From NCBI RefSeq assembly GCF_014696675.1, contig NZ_JACJQN010000010.1:178048-242047 (forward strand): 64,000 bases of DNA, in the 5' to 3' direction. The notes beneath the pieces are model-generated. The model was not told the DNA's origin. It searched no databases and was given only the letters and a program-made list of their open reading frames with translations. Of the stretch, positions 46,110 through 54,608 are shown piece by piece; within the stretch, counting starts at the first letter, position 1; the number at the start of each line of letters is the position of its first letter. The position numbers were made by a program, and so were the translations under genes. This DNA is from Phormidium tenue FACHB-1052. GTDB lineage: Bacteria; Cyanobacteriota; Cyanobacteriia; Phormidesmidales; Phormidesmidaceae.

Positions 46110-46832
46110 TTATGCCATCTTGCCAATTACAAAAGGTGCTATCCCTGACAGGTGACGGCGTTCGCTGTGTAAGTAGAGCCAGGTCGGTAATTGCTGTACA
46201 TACTCGCTAGGCCCATCAAAGGCAATACTGCCGGTCTTAAGGGCTTGATCCAGTCTTTCATAGCCCATCACCACATGGGTAAAGGTGCTCAGATCAGCCG
46301 CGATCACCACATCAACCCCAAAGCCCGGATCTTGAAAACAAACATCGACCCGCGCTGACTCAACCACCATCCAGTAGCTGCGTTCTTTCTGTTTTCCTTT
46401 AGTCAAACCGCGCAGGTCAAATTGCAAAACCACTTTGACCGAGGGGAACGCGTCAAGATTAACGCCCCGCCGCATGGCCCACATTAATAACCGATCATCT
46501 AGCTGATCGGGAGAGAGGCGATCGCGAGTCCAGTGGGTGGCCCAAACCCCCATTTGATCAATCAGCGGCTTCAGCGCCTCCCCCGCCGGGGTGAGTAAAT
46601 AAACTGACCCTTGGCCAGTCGCTTTTTCCTGCCGCGTAATAATGCCAGCCAGCTCTAGCTCTTTGAGGCGTTTAATCAGCAGCGCCCTCGACATCAGCGG
46701 CACCCCATAGCTGATCTCGTTGAAGTGATGGCTGCCAGACATCAGCTCCCGCAAAATTAGGGGCGTCCAGCGCTCACAAATAATCTCTGCCGCCCTAGAA
46801 ATTGGGCAGTACTGACCATATCCCTTTCCCAT
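46110..46832 (-). CDS. HxlR-family transcriptional regulator with C-terminal SCP2-like domain
   Basis: A 240-residue protein. The N-terminal winged helix 'YCPISRAAEIICERWTPLILRE' and 'HFNEISYGVPLMSRALLIKR' is the HxlR/DUF24 signature; the Cys in 'YCPIS' is in the position used for redox or quinone sensing in YodB/HypR. The C-terminal half ('VKVVLQFDLRGLTKGKQKER', 'VVMGYERLDQALKTGSIAFD') is like the sterol-carrier-type (SCP2) domain that some HxlR regulators carry as a ligand pocket. It is divergent from the acyl-CoA dehydrogenase-like gene with 113 bp between starts, the usual layout for a regulator and its target. Confidence 0.88.
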   Translation of the reverse strand: MGKGYGQYCPISRAAEIICERWTPLILRELMSGSHHFNEISYGVPLMSRALLIKRLKELELAGIITRQEKATGQGSVYLLTPAGEALKPLIDQMGVWATHWTRDRLSPDQLDDRLLMWAMRRGVNLDAFPSVKVVLQFDLRGLTKGKQKERSYWMVVESARVDVCFQDPGFGVDVVIAADLSTFTHVVMGYERLDQALKTGSIAFDGPSEYVQQLPTWLYLHSERRHLSGIAPFVIGKMA

Positions 46833-46864
46833 GGCGATTACCCATTATTGCAATCCGTAACGCA

Positions 46865-46887
46865 GGTACAGATTGTGATCTTGTACC
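46865..46887. promoter_or_regulatory. Candidate HxlR operator between divergent genes
   Basis: GGTACA-N11-TGTACC forms an exact inverted repeat, with AGAT/ATCT inside. It is central between the two start codons (33 and 59 bases). HxlR family regulators bind GTAC-type inverted repeats in other bacteria, so this fits, but binding is inferred. Confidence 0.5.
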
Positions 46888-46945
46888 CCAGTGACTCCAA
46901 CACCAGAATAGACCCATAAACGATTTCAGTTTTCAAGGAGCCCCC

Positions 46946-48097
46946 ATGCTTGAACTTATGAATCAACCTACCGAGCAACGGCAAAACCAAGACTGGTTAG
47001 CCCTTGCCCAGTCGTTAGGCCAGCAGTTTGCCCCCAGTGAACAAGCCGCCGACGCCTCTGACGAATTTGTCAGCGAAAATTTCGAAATGTTACGGCGATC
47101 GGGGCTATCGGCCATGGGCGTTCCCCAAGAATTTGGTGGAGGGGGTGCTAGCTATGTAGAAGTTTGTGAAACGTTAAAAACCTTAGCTCGCTATTGCAGT
47201 TCGACCGCCCTGGCCTTTTCAATGCACACCCATCAGGTGATGGTGCCGACCTGGAAATGGCAGCACCAAAACGCTCCGGTAGAGGGCTTGCTCAAACGCA
47301 TTGCCCAAGAAAAAATCATCCTGCTTAGCAGTGGTGGCGGCGATTGGCTACCCGGCTCTGGCACCGCGACTCGCACCGAAGGCGGGTTTCTAATCACGGC
47401 GCGCAAAGTCTTTGCTAGCGGTGCCCCAGCCGGGGATTTGCTCATGACCAGTGCCGTCTATGACGACCCAGCTGACGGCAAAACGGTGCTGCACTTTGCC
47501 CTGCCCATGCAGACCCCTGGGGTCTCAATTGTGCCCACCTGGCAAGCCATGGGCATGCGCGGCACCGGCTCCCACGATATTGTAATCACCAATGTTTTTG
47601 TGTCCGATCAGGCGATCGCCCTGCGTCGCCCAGCCGACAAATGGCACCCGGCATTCCATTTAATCACCATGGTTGCCTTCCCAATTATTTACTCGGTCTA
47701 TGTTGGGGTGGCCGAAGCGGCTAGAGATTTGGTCGTGCAGCAAATTAGCAAAAACCGCGACGATGAGCATATTTACTATCAAGTTGGCGGCTTAGACAAT
47801 GAATTAACGGCGGCCAGAATTGCCCTACAACACATGATTTCAACCAGTATCTCTAGCCAGCCTGGCTTTGATACCACCAACCAAATTATGACGGGTCGAG
47901 CACTAGTAGCGCGATCGGTACTTGGGGTGGTCGATCGGGCCATGGAAATTGCTGGAGGCCGTTCCTTCAACCGCCCCTTTGGGTTAGAAAAACTCTTCCG
48001 CGATGCCCAAGGCGTTCGATTTCACCCCCTGCGAGACGAGGCCCAGCGGAAACTTTCGGGGCAACTAGCCATGGGGTACGACCGAACCTTGCTGTAG
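46946..48097 (+). CDS. Acyl-CoA dehydrogenase-fold flavoprotein
   Basis: A 383-residue ACAD-fold protein. FAD and substrate-pocket marks: 'ALAFSMHTHQVMVPTW', 'LLSSGGGDWLPGSGTATR', 'TWQAMGMRGTGSHDIVITNV' and 'DRAMEIAGGRSFNRPFGLEK'. AAGGAG sits four bases before the ATG. The usual C-terminal catalytic Glu motif (EGTNE-like after GGRGY) is not seen; the region reads 'LFRDAQGVRFHPLRDEAQRK', as in flavin monooxygenases of the HsaA/DszC/SfnB group. Most cyanobacteria lack fatty-acid beta-oxidation, so a monooxygenase role or a special acyl substrate is at least as likely as a dehydrogenase. Probably controlled by the divergent HxlR regulator. Confidence 0.85.
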   Translation: MLELMNQPTEQRQNQDWLALAQSLGQQFAPSEQAADASDEFVSENFEMLRRSGLSAMGVPQEFGGGGASYVEVCETLKTLARYCSSTALAFSMHTHQVMVPTWKWQHQNAPVEGLLKRIAQEKIILLSSGGGDWLPGSGTATRTEGGFLITARKVFASGAPAGDLLMTSAVYDDPADGKTVLHFALPMQTPGVSIVPTWQAMGMRGTGSHDIVITNVFVSDQAIALRRPADKWHPAFHLITMVAFPIIYSVYVGVAEAARDLVVQQISKNRDDEHIYYQVGGLDNELTAARIALQHMISTSISSQPGFDTTNQIMTGRALVARSVLGVVDRAMEIAGGRSFNRPFGLEKLFRDAQGVRFHPLRDEAQRKLSGQLAMGYDRTLL

Positions 48098-48106
48098 TTA
48101 ATAATT

Positions 48107-48139
48107 CAAAAGCAAAGGTACAGGGTACCTTTGCTTTTG
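48107..48139. terminator. Bidirectional terminator hairpin
   Basis: A perfect 15-base inverted repeat CAAAAGCAAAGGTAC/GTACCTTTGCTTTTG with a three-base loop. It lies between the acyl-CoA dehydrogenase-like gene and the minus-strand small gene, so it can serve both. Confidence 0.75.
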
Positions 48140-48189
48140 AGAAAGGGATCTTCTCAATCCTCTTTCTCAAACAGCTCCATTTCCCTTGC

Positions 48190-48330
48190 TTACTGAGAGA
48201 GAAACCCCGTCACCAATAGGGGCAACAAAATCAGCAGCGTCAAAATCACCATCAGGGTTGGCACGTCGATTTTGAGGACGTTTTTCTCTGAGGCTGAGGG
48301 GTTGCGTTTAGGAGAATTGAGATCGGTCAT
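48190..48330 (-). CDS. 46-residue single-pass membrane protein
   Basis: Small gene on the minus strand. A charged Lys/Glu-rich N-terminus (MTDLNSPKRNPSASEKNVLK) is followed by one strong membrane helix 'VPTLMVILTLLILLPLLVTG' and FLSQ. It starts five bases after the stop codon of the isoaspartyl peptidase gene, so it is almost surely translated from the same message. Not recognised; it resembles tiny photosynthetic-complex or envelope subunits in layout only. Confidence 0.65.
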   Translation of the reverse strand: MTDLNSPKRNPSASEKNVLKIDVPTLMVILTLLILLPLLVTGFLSQ

Positions 48331-48335
48331 CGCAG

Positions 48336-49289
48336 TTACACCACTCCGGTTAAGGTACCTGAGTCTAGCTCTAAGGTGTCGCCCACGCCATCGCCCGTAT
48401 GGTAGGCCGCCAGCAGCACATCGCTGGTTTTTCCCCAGGCGATTTGGCCCTGGTGGCTGAGGGCGATCGCGCCAAAATCTCGCTTATGGGCCGTCGCTTC
48501 CCCAAAGGATTTCTCAAAGGCGGCCAAAATATCCATACCATCGCTCACCCGCACCACAATCCGGGCCGCCAGACACTCGTCAATAATGTCTTCGCCAATG
48601 CCCGTACAGCTCACCGCCGCAAAGGAGTTGGCATAGTTGCCCGCCACGGTGGCCGAGTCACTCACCCGGCCTAGGCGCTCTAGCCCCTTGCCCCCGGTCG
48701 AGGTGCCCGCCGCCAGATGACCCTCCATATCCAGCACTACGACCCCAATGGTGCCGCGCCGACTTTCAAAGTCCTCGGGGATATCTACCGCTTCGGCTAC
48801 CACCCCAGCCATTGGGCTTCGAAAGTTGTTGGCCCGCTCCCGCATCCATTCTTGCAAACGCAGGTCAGTCACCGGGTCAAAGGGCGGAATCCGCATCTCT
48901 CTCGCCAGTTCGGCAGCCCCAAAGTCAGACAGCACGCGATCGGGGGCAGGTTGCAGGTAGGCCGCCAGATCGATCGGGTGCCGCACCCGCGACACGTTGA
49001 TAATGCCGCTAAAGCGTTGGGCACGGCCATCCATCAGCCCCGCACTCATGCGCACCTGGCCGTCAGATTGCAGCACTGAACCATAGCCCGCGTTGAAATG
49101 GGGCGAATCTTCCATCAGTTGGCAACCCATCACCACGCAATCGCGGGCGCTAGCCCCAGCTTCGGCTTTGCTATAGACCTGCTTGACAATGCTGTGCAGG
49201 TCTTCTCGCAGCGTCATCAACCGATCTTTATGACCGTGAGCACTACCGGCTCCGCCGTGGATGATTACCTTGGGTGAGGCCTGGGTCAT
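48336..49289 (-). CDS. iaaA: Isoaspartyl peptidase / L-asparaginase (Ntn hydrolase)
   Basis: A 317-residue proenzyme that cleaves itself before the nucleophilic threonine. The cleavage motif is 'RRGTIGVVVLDMEG' with Thr180. The substrate loop is 'STGGKGLERLGRVSDSATVAG'. The alpha-subunit block 'IIHGGAGSAHGHK' is intact. The enzyme removes isoaspartyl dipeptides from damaged proteins and hydrolyses asparagine; in cyanobacteria it also breaks down the beta-aspartyl-arginine dipeptide derived from cyanophycin. A 46-residue membrane protein follows at +5 bp. Confidence 0.93.
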   Translation of the reverse strand: MTQASPKVIIHGGAGSAHGHKDRLMTLREDLHSIVKQVYSKAEAGASARDCVVMGCQLMEDSPHFNAGYGSVLQSDGQVRMSAGLMDGRAQRFSGIINVSRVRHPIDLAAYLQPAPDRVLSDFGAAELAREMRIPPFDPVTDLRLQEWMRERANNFRSPMAGVVAEAVDIPEDFESRRGTIGVVVLDMEGHLAAGTSTGGKGLERLGRVSDSATVAGNYANSFAAVSCTGIGEDIIDECLAARIVVRVSDGMDILAAFEKSFGEATAHKRDFGAIALSHQGQIAWGKTSDVLLAAYHTGDGVGDTLELDSGTLTGVV

Positions 49290-49367
49290 GGTAGTTGTCC
49301 CTAGGAATACTTTCCCAGCTTAAGGGGTCGATCGCCGTAGAACTGTAGCGTGGGTCATGGGTTTGCC

Positions 49368-49508
49368 CTAACGACGACGACGACAGCGATCGCTGCAATA
49401 CTTCACCTCATCCCAGCAGTCGGCCCACTTCTTGCGCCAGGTAAACGGGCGCTGGCAGACAGGGCAAACCTTAGTGGGCAGGTCAGCCTTAGCCCGCTGT
49501 TTCGGCAC
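49368..49508 (-). CDS. DUF2256 zinc-binding small protein
   Basis: A 46-residue basic protein from a GTG start: [20 protein letters not shown], then [18 protein letters not shown] and [16 protein letters not shown], the Trp-rich centre and YCSDRCR with four Cys in two pairs are typical of DUF2256, a widespread small zinc-ribbon-like family of unknown role, found next to photolyase or other genes in cyanobacteria. Its GTG directly follows the TAG of gun4 (TAGGTG), so the two are translationally coupled. Confidence 0.82.
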   Translation of the reverse strand: MPKQRAKADLPTKVCPVCQRPFTWRKKWADCWDEVKYCSDRCRRRR

Positions 49509-50213
49509 CTAGGCCCCCTCATTCCAGGCGGGGTGAGTCAGCAGCGACGACATCATCCGCACACCGCGCAGCTGGTTTGACAGGGGCAAGTGACCATCGG
49601 GGGCGCTCAGATCCCAGATAAAGCCGCCGGGGTAGCGCGTCCAGATGTTGTCGTCCTTCCAGGCAATGCGGGGCCAGAACTTATCCCAGTTTTGGCCCAG
49701 GCTGAGCCACAGACGGCGCTGCACCGAAAAGCCAAACTTACCCTCCGAGTAGACTCGCCACAGGTGGTCAATGGTCTGCAAATCGGTAACAGGGAACTGC
49801 TCCACTTCGGTAAAGTAAACCCACTTGCGCTTGACCGCCGTCGGCCCGGCCAGTTCACACAACTTGGCCAGCGTCAGCCGATCGGCCTCCTCAAAGTCCT
49901 GCTGAATTAACAGCTCTTGCAGCGGCCCATAGTCTACGCCCTGCGCTGAGGGCATCTCCAGCCGTCCCTGGGGCCAGTGCTGAGCCAAAACCCCGCGCAG
50001 CTCACTCTGCTCAGTGGCGTAGAGCACCTGAAAAATCTTGCCGTCTAAAATCGTGGGTGGCTCAGCTTTGCGCTCCACCAGGATAGCGGTCAACACCTCC
50101 AGCCCCTCTTGCCCCAGGGCCAACAGCTCATGCACCGCCGAAAGCTGCTTTTTCAGCGAATCGCCCTGGAGCTGAGCGCGCAAATTCACCAGTGTGTCGC
50201 CGTCCGAAACCAT
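49509..50213 (-). CDS. gun4: GUN4 domain protein, Mg-chelatase activator
   Basis: A 234-residue full-length GUN4. GUN4 binds Mg-protoporphyrin IX and its precursor and activates the ChlH subunit of magnesium chelatase in chlorophyll synthesis. The N-terminal helical domain (about 1-85) is followed by the GUN4 core: 'YGPLQELLIQQDFEEADRLT', 'DLQTIDHLWRVYSEGKFGFS' and 'WKDDNIWTRYPGGFIWDLSA'. The length equals that of the Synechocystis protein. A DUF2256 gene is coupled downstream. Confidence 0.92.
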   Translation of the reverse strand: MVSDGDTLVNLRAQLQGDSLKKQLSAVHELLALGQEGLEVLTAILVERKAEPPTILDGKIFQVLYATEQSELRGVLAQHWPQGRLEMPSAQGVDYGPLQELLIQQDFEEADRLTLAKLCELAGPTAVKRKWVYFTEVEQFPVTDLQTIDHLWRVYSEGKFGFSVQRRLWLSLGQNWDKFWPRIAWKDDNIWTRYPGGFIWDLSAPDGHLPLSNQLRGVRMMSSLLTHPAWNEGA

Positions 50214-50284
50214 AGATACCGCATGAAAGTGCCCGTTCTCAATGATAGAACGTGTTGGGCAGGGAGGTGAAGTGGGTGAGTGAG

Positions 50285-50330
50285 TCGGGGTTAGGTGGGT
50301 AGATGCATCGACTCACCTAACCCCGACCCG
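50285..50330. terminator. Hairpin between response regulator and gun4
   Basis: GTCGGGGTTAGGTG (50285-50298) faces CACCTAACCCCGAC (50315-50328) as a perfect 14-base stem. Its right arm overlaps the last codons of the response-regulator gene. No T-run is present, so termination is not certain. Confidence 0.45.
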
Positions 50331-50958
50331 ACTCCTCCGGCATGCGATAGCCGTGCTCAAAGGCAAAGCGCACAATCTGCGATCGGTTCTCGAGACTGAG
50401 CTTGGCCAGCATGTTGCTGAGATGGGTTTGCACCGTGCGAGGGCTCAGAAACAGGTGTTCGCCAATCTGCTTATTGGTGAAGCCTTGGACAACTTCCCAA
50501 AACACGCGCTCTTCGGCAGGGGTGAGGGGTAGGGGGGTGGGCTGAAGGGCAGACTGGTCGAGCAGGCGCTCCAGGGTGCTGTGCAGGCGCTGCGATCGCG
50601 CGATTGCCCCCTTCACCTTGGCGATCAGCTCCTGCGCCGAGAAGGGCTTGACTAAGTAGTCGTCGGCCCCGAGCATGTGGCCCTGCACCCGGTTCGTTAG
50701 CTCTCCCAGGCTAGAGAGAAAGATAAACGGCACCATTTCTCCGGCTGGGCTAGAGCGTAGGTGGTGGCAAAACTCAAACCCATTCATGCCCGGCATCATC
50801 ACGTCTGACACCACCACGTCCGCAGGTTGATGGCGCAATAGATCTAGCGCTTCTTGACCTGAGGTCGCGCTAATCACCTCAAAACCCTGGGCCTCTAAGC
50901 GCCGGGTCAACGTCATTTGCAAGACGGGATCATCGTCAACAATTAGAACCGTGTTCAT
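50317..50958 (-). CDS. Response regulator, NarL/LuxR type
   Basis: A 213-residue two-domain regulator. Receiver domain: acidic pocket 'VLIVDDDP', phosphoacceptor Asp52 in 'VVVSDVMMPG', and 'YLVKPFSAQELI' with the conserved Lys. LuxR helix-turn-helix: 'LTPAEERVFWEVVQGFTNKQ', 'IGEHLFLSPRTVQTHLSNML' and 'AKLSLENRSQIVRFAFEHGY'. Cyanobacteria have many such regulators; the target is unknown. No histidine kinase is adjacent. A hairpin of GTCGGGGTTAGGTG-type bases lies between its stop and gun4. Confidence 0.9.
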   Translation of the reverse strand: MNTVLIVDDDPVLQMTLTRRLEAQGFEVISATSGQEALDLLRHQPADVVVSDVMMPGMNGFEFCHHLRSSPAGEMVPFIFLSSLGELTNRVQGHMLGADDYLVKPFSAQELIAKVKGAIARSQRLHSTLERLLDQSALQPTPLPLTPAEERVFWEVVQGFTNKQIGEHLFLSPRTVQTHLSNMLAKLSLENRSQIVRFAFEHGYRMPEESGRG

Positions 50959-51213
50959 ACATTCAAGATCTCAACAGCAAGGCAGACTAGGGTTGAGGGC
51001 AAAAGCACAGCGATAGCCATCTGTCGCGTCACCGCCACCGCTAGACCACAACGACTACAGCCAATCAGCGCCATCTCACGGCCTAGAGGGGTTTAGGGGC
51101 CAAAGACTCTCTAGACGGTTCCTCCCCAGATTTAAATCGTTGCTCAACGAGCAAAAATGTGGGTTAAAGCGCATTAGACTATGGGATGTTTTGTCGTTTG
51201 CGGGCAATTTGCG

Positions 51214-52641
51214 ATGTACGAACGGATCACTCCCCCGGCAGTAGGCGAACGCATCACCTTTAAAGATGGCGAACCCGTCGTGCCAGATACGCCTATCATT
51301 CCCTACATCCGTGGCGATGGAACGGGGGTAGACATCTGGCCCGCCGCCCAGCGAGTGTTTGACGCCGCGGTGACCGCAGCCTACGGCGGCAAGCGCGAGA
51401 TTGTCTGGTTTAGGGTTTACGCTGGCGACGAAGCCTGCGAGCAGTACGGCACCTACCAGTACCTGCCTGACGACACCCTTAAAGCGATCGAAGAATTTGG
51501 CATCGCCATCAAAGGCCCCCTCACCACCCCCGTCGGCGGCGGCATTCGCTCGCTCAACGTTGCCCTACGGCAGATCAACGACCTCTACGCCTGCGTGCGC
51601 CCCTGCAAGTACTACGCTGGCACCCCCTCGCCCCACCGCAGCCCCGAAAAGCTCGACGTCATTATCTATAGAGAAAACACCGAAGACATCTATCTGGGCA
51701 TCGAGTGGAAGCAGGGCGACCCGATCGCCGACCAGCTAATCAAATATCTCAACACTGAGCTGATCCCCGCCACCCCCGAGCACGGCAAAAAACAGATCCC
51801 CCTTGACTCGGGCATTGGCATCAAGCCAATCAGCAAAACCGGCAGCCAGCGCCTAGTGCGCCGCGCCATGAAGCACGCCCTGCGCCTGCCCAAAGACAAG
51901 CAGCAGGTCACCCTGGTGCACAAGGGCAACATCATGAAATACACCGAAGGGGCCTTCCGCGACTGGGGTTATGAGCTGGCCACCTCAGAATTTCGTGCCG
52001 ACTGCGTCACCGAGCGCGAGTCGTGGATTTTGGGCAATAAAGAGGCCAACCCTGACCTTTCCACCGAAGACAACGCCCGCCAGATCGAGCCTGGCTACGA
52101 CGCCCTCACCCCCGAGAAAAAAGCCGCCATCCATGCCGAAGTCGAGGGCATTCTCGCCGCCATCTGGGAAACCCACGGCAACGGCCAGTGGAAAGACAAG
52201 ATCATGGTGAACGATCGCATCGCCGACAGCATCTTTCAGCAGATCCAGACCCGGCCTGACGAATACTCGATTCTCGCCACCATGAACCTGAATGGCGACT
52301 ATTTATCGGATGCGGCGGCGGCGATCGTCGGTGGATTGGGTATGGGGCCAGGGGCCAACATCGGCGACACCTGCGCCATCTTTGAAGCCACCCACGGCAC
52401 TGCCCCCAAGCACGCCGGACTCGATCGCATCAACCCCGGCTCCGTCATTCTCTCTGGCGTCATGATGCTGGAGTACATGGGTTGGCAAGAGGCAGCGGAT
52501 TTGATTAAGAAAGGGATCGGGGGGGCGATCGCCTCCCGCGAAGTCACCTACGACCTGGCTCGCCTGATGGAGCCGCCGGTCAACCCGCCGCTGAAGTGCT
52601 CGGAGTTTGCCGAGGCGATCGTCAAGCACTTTGACGATTAG
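51214..52641 (+). CDS. icd: Isocitrate dehydrogenase (NADP+)
   Basis: A 475-residue NADP-dependent isocitrate dehydrogenase, which makes the 2-oxoglutarate used for nitrogen assimilation; 2-oxoglutarate is the nitrogen-status signal of cyanobacteria. Marks: '[20 protein letters not shown]', substrate-binding '[20 protein letters not shown]', '[15 protein letters not shown]', and NADP site '[12 protein letters not shown]'. Cyanobacterial Icd has a characteristic insert (about 255-330) that is present. Start ATG 51214 ([14 protein letters not shown]) was chosen over 51181 because the family starts with MYEK/R. Confidence 0.97.
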   Translation: MYERITPPAVGERITFKDGEPVVPDTPIIPYIRGDGTGVDIWPAAQRVFDAAVTAAYGGKREIVWFRVYAGDEACEQYGTYQYLPDDTLKAIEEFGIAIKGPLTTPVGGGIRSLNVALRQINDLYACVRPCKYYAGTPSPHRSPEKLDVIIYRENTEDIYLGIEWKQGDPIADQLIKYLNTELIPATPEHGKKQIPLDSGIGIKPISKTGSQRLVRRAMKHALRLPKDKQQVTLVHKGNIMKYTEGAFRDWGYELATSEFRADCVTERESWILGNKEANPDLSTEDNARQIEPGYDALTPEKKAAIHAEVEGILAAIWETHGNGQWKDKIMVNDRIADSIFQQIQTRPDEYSILATMNLNGDYLSDAAAAIVGGLGMGPGANIGDTCAIFEATHGTAPKHAGLDRINPGSVILSGVMMLEYMGWQEAADLIKKGIGGAIASREVTYDLARLMEPPVNPPLKCSEFAEAIVKHFDD

Positions 52642-52653
52642 CCCACGAAATTG

Positions 52654-52708
52654 GGATTTAGGGTTTCATGCTCAAGGCCTTGAGCATGAAACCCTAAATC
52701 CTTTTGTG
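52654..52708 (+). terminator. Perfect 48-bp palindrome, terminator of icd
   Basis: The 24-base arms (GGATTTAGGGTTTCATGCTC AAGG, 52654-52677) and their exact inverse (52678-52701) meet at GGCC. TTTT occurs at 52702-52705. The length of the stem and the lack of mismatches are unusual for an ordinary terminator. It lies 12 bases after the icd stop. Confidence 0.7.
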
Positions 52709-52738
52709 ATAACCTAGAAAAGTTGTCAAAAAACCACA

Positions 52739-52802
52739 CATTCGAATTTTCGGGTCTTCCCTCTGGGAAGCGCGTTCGAATGGAGGATTAACCCGAAAGG
52801 AG
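52739..52802 (+). promoter_or_regulatory. Structured rpsB leader with possible pseudoknot
   Basis: CATTCGAA (52739-52746) pairs with TTCGAATG (52775-52782), enclosing a hairpin CTTCCC/GGGAAG (52756-52770). TTCGGGT (52749-52755), inside the outer stem, is complementary over seven bases to ACCCGAA (52791-52797), which overlaps and precedes the AGGAG ribosome-binding site (52798-52802). That would be a pseudoknot that masks the start region. S2 autoregulates rpsB-tsf in E. coli (known); a matching cyanobacterial element is not known to me. Confidence 0.55.
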
Positions 52803-52812
52803 TCAAACCCAA

Positions 52813-53589
52813 ATGCCCGTTATCACTCTCCCCGAGCTACTAGAATCTGGGGTTCACTTCGGCCACCAAACCCGCCGTTGGAATCCCAAGATGGATCAGT
52901 ACATCTTCACCTCCCGCAACGGCGTTCACATCATTGACCTGGTGCAGACCGCCCAGCTGATGGAAGAAGCCTACCGATTTGTCCGCACTGCGGCTGAACA
53001 GGGACAAAAGTTTCTGTTCATTGGCACCAAGCGCCAGGCGGCTGGCATTGTGGCCCAAGAATCGGCCCGCTGCGGCTCCCACTACGTCAACCAGCGCTGG
53101 CTGGGCGGCATGCTGACCAACTGGGAAACCATCAAGTCTCGCGCCAACCGCCTCAAAGAGCTTGAGCGCATGGAAGAACTGGGTGCCATTGACCTGCGCC
53201 CCAAGAAAGAAGCCGCTGTGCTGCGCCGCGAGCTAGAGAAGCTGCAAAAGTACCTGGGTGGGATCAAAACCATGCGCAAGGTACCCGATGTCGCCATCAT
53301 TGTTGACATCAAGCGCGAATACAACGCGGTGTCGGAATGCCACAAGCTGGGCATTCCCATCATTTCGCTGCTAGACACCAACTGCGATCCCGACCTGGTG
53401 GATGTACCCATCCCCGGCAACGATGACGCGATTCGCTCCATCAAGCTGATTCTCGGCAAGCTGGCCGACGCCATCTACGAAGGCTCCAACGGTGCCAAGG
53501 CCCGCGGCAACGATGACGACTACGAAGACTATGACGGTGGCGAGGACGACGAGTACGGCTACGATGCTCCCGCCGCCAGCGACGACTAG
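52813..53589 (+). CDS. rpsB: 30S ribosomal protein S2
   Basis: S2 of the small ribosomal subunit, 258 residues. Conserved blocks: '[20 protein letters not shown]', '[20 protein letters not shown]', '[18 protein letters not shown]', '[20 protein letters not shown]' and '[20 protein letters not shown]'. The Asp/Glu/Tyr-rich tail ([18 protein letters not shown]) is a cyanobacterial extension. An AGGAG lies 10 bases before the ATG and is covered by a predicted pseudoknot. tsf follows after a perfect 34-bp palindrome. Confidence 0.98.
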   Translation: MPVITLPELLESGVHFGHQTRRWNPKMDQYIFTSRNGVHIIDLVQTAQLMEEAYRFVRTAAEQGQKFLFIGTKRQAAGIVAQESARCGSHYVNQRWLGGMLTNWETIKSRANRLKELERMEELGAIDLRPKKEAAVLRRELEKLQKYLGGIKTMRKVPDVAIIVDIKREYNAVSECHKLGIPIISLLDTNCDPDLVDVPIPGNDDAIRSIKLILGKLADAIYEGSNGAKARGNDDDYEDYDGGEDDEYGYDAPAASDD

Positions 53590-53641
53590 GGTTCAGCCCG
53601 CTCCACCATCTCGTGCGAGAGATGCCTAAAGCCAAATCATG

Positions 53642-53675
53642 TTGGGTAAGGGCAGAATATTCTGCCCTTACCCAA
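53642..53675. terminator. Perfect 34-bp palindrome between rpsB and tsf
   Basis: TTGGGTAAGGGCAGAAT and its exact inverse ATTCTGCCCTTACCCAA meet with no loop-forming bases between them; loop would be inside the AT centre. There is no T-run, so partial termination, RNA processing or differential expression of S2 and EF-Ts are all possible. Confidence 0.55.
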
Positions 53676-53780
53676 TAGCTGCCTTAGTTGAGGTGGCCCC
53701 TGGGGTTTAAGCTGAACTAGGGTCTTTCCCTTTAAGTTTGTATTGAGTTTGACGATAGCGCGTTAGGACGGTAAATCACC

Positions 53781-54527
53781 ATGGCAGAAATTTCTGCAAA
53801 GCTTGTTAAAGACCTGCGCGACAAGACCGGCGCGGGCATGATGGATTGTAAAAAAGCCCTCAAAGAAAACGATGGCAACATCGAGAAATCAATCGAATGG
53901 CTGCGGCAGAAGGGCATTGCCTCGGCCTCTAAGAAAGAAGGCCGCGTAGCGGCTGAGGGCATTATTGGCAGCTACATTCACACGGGCGATCGCGTCGGCG
54001 TGCTCGTAGAGGTCAACTGTGAGACAGATTTCGTCGCCCGCCGAGACGAATTCAAGAGTCTAGTGCGCGACGTGGCTATGCAAATCGTGGCTTGCCCCAA
54101 CGTCGAGTATGTGCGCGTCAGCGACATTCCGGCTGAAGTCTCTGAGAAAGAAAAATCCATCGAAATGGGTCGCGACGACATCGCTAACAAGCCCGAGGCC
54201 ATGCGCGAGAAGATTGTGGAAGGCCGCATTCAAAAGCGTTTGAAAGAACTAGCTTTGATGGATCAGCCCTTCATCAAAGATCAAAATATCTCGGTGGAAG
54301 AGCTGATCAAGCAAGCCGTTTCTAAGCTGGGTGAAAACATTCAGGTGCGCCGCTTCTCCCGGTTTGTCCTGGGTGAGGGCATCGAGAAAGAAGAGAGCAA
54401 CTTTGCTGAGGAAGTCGCGGCTCAGGCTGGTCTCACCAAGAAAGAGCCTGTAGCCGAGGCTGAGCCGGCAGCGGAGACTAAGGCAGAAGCTGCACCCAAG
54501 AAAGAAAAGGGCAAGAAGAAGAAGTAG
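53781..54527 (+). CDS. tsf: Translation elongation factor Ts
   Basis: EF-Ts, 248 residues, exchanges GDP for GTP on EF-Tu. The N-terminal UBA-like domain '[20 protein letters not shown]' and core '[18 protein letters not shown]' are clear. It is a one-core type with a short C-terminal end, followed by an Ala/Lys/Glu-rich tail ([20 protein letters not shown]) ending in six lysines within eight residues. The order rpsB-tsf is universal, and a terminator-like hairpin follows at 54609-54637. Confidence 0.97.
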   Translation: MAEISAKLVKDLRDKTGAGMMDCKKALKENDGNIEKSIEWLRQKGIASASKKEGRVAAEGIIGSYIHTGDRVGVLVEVNCETDFVARRDEFKSLVRDVAMQIVACPNVEYVRVSDIPAEVSEKEKSIEMGRDDIANKPEAMREKIVEGRIQKRLKELALMDQPFIKDQNISVEELIKQAVSKLGENIQVRRFSRFVLGEGIEKEESNFAEEVAAQAGLTKKEPVAEAEPAAETKAEAAPKKEKGKKKK

Positions 54528-54608
54528 GCTCATCCAAGCCAACTTCAGGTTAGGGGCTAACGGCTGAGTTAGCGATGGTCAATAGACCGATCCCTAGCCA
54601 TCGTCAAT

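Noticed and set aside
52739..52802. The rpsB leader read as a tRNA because of its GTTCGAATG stretch
   Set aside because: The TTCGAA pairs with the upstream CATTCGAA as a stem, and no acceptor stem, D-arm or anticodon arm can be drawn.
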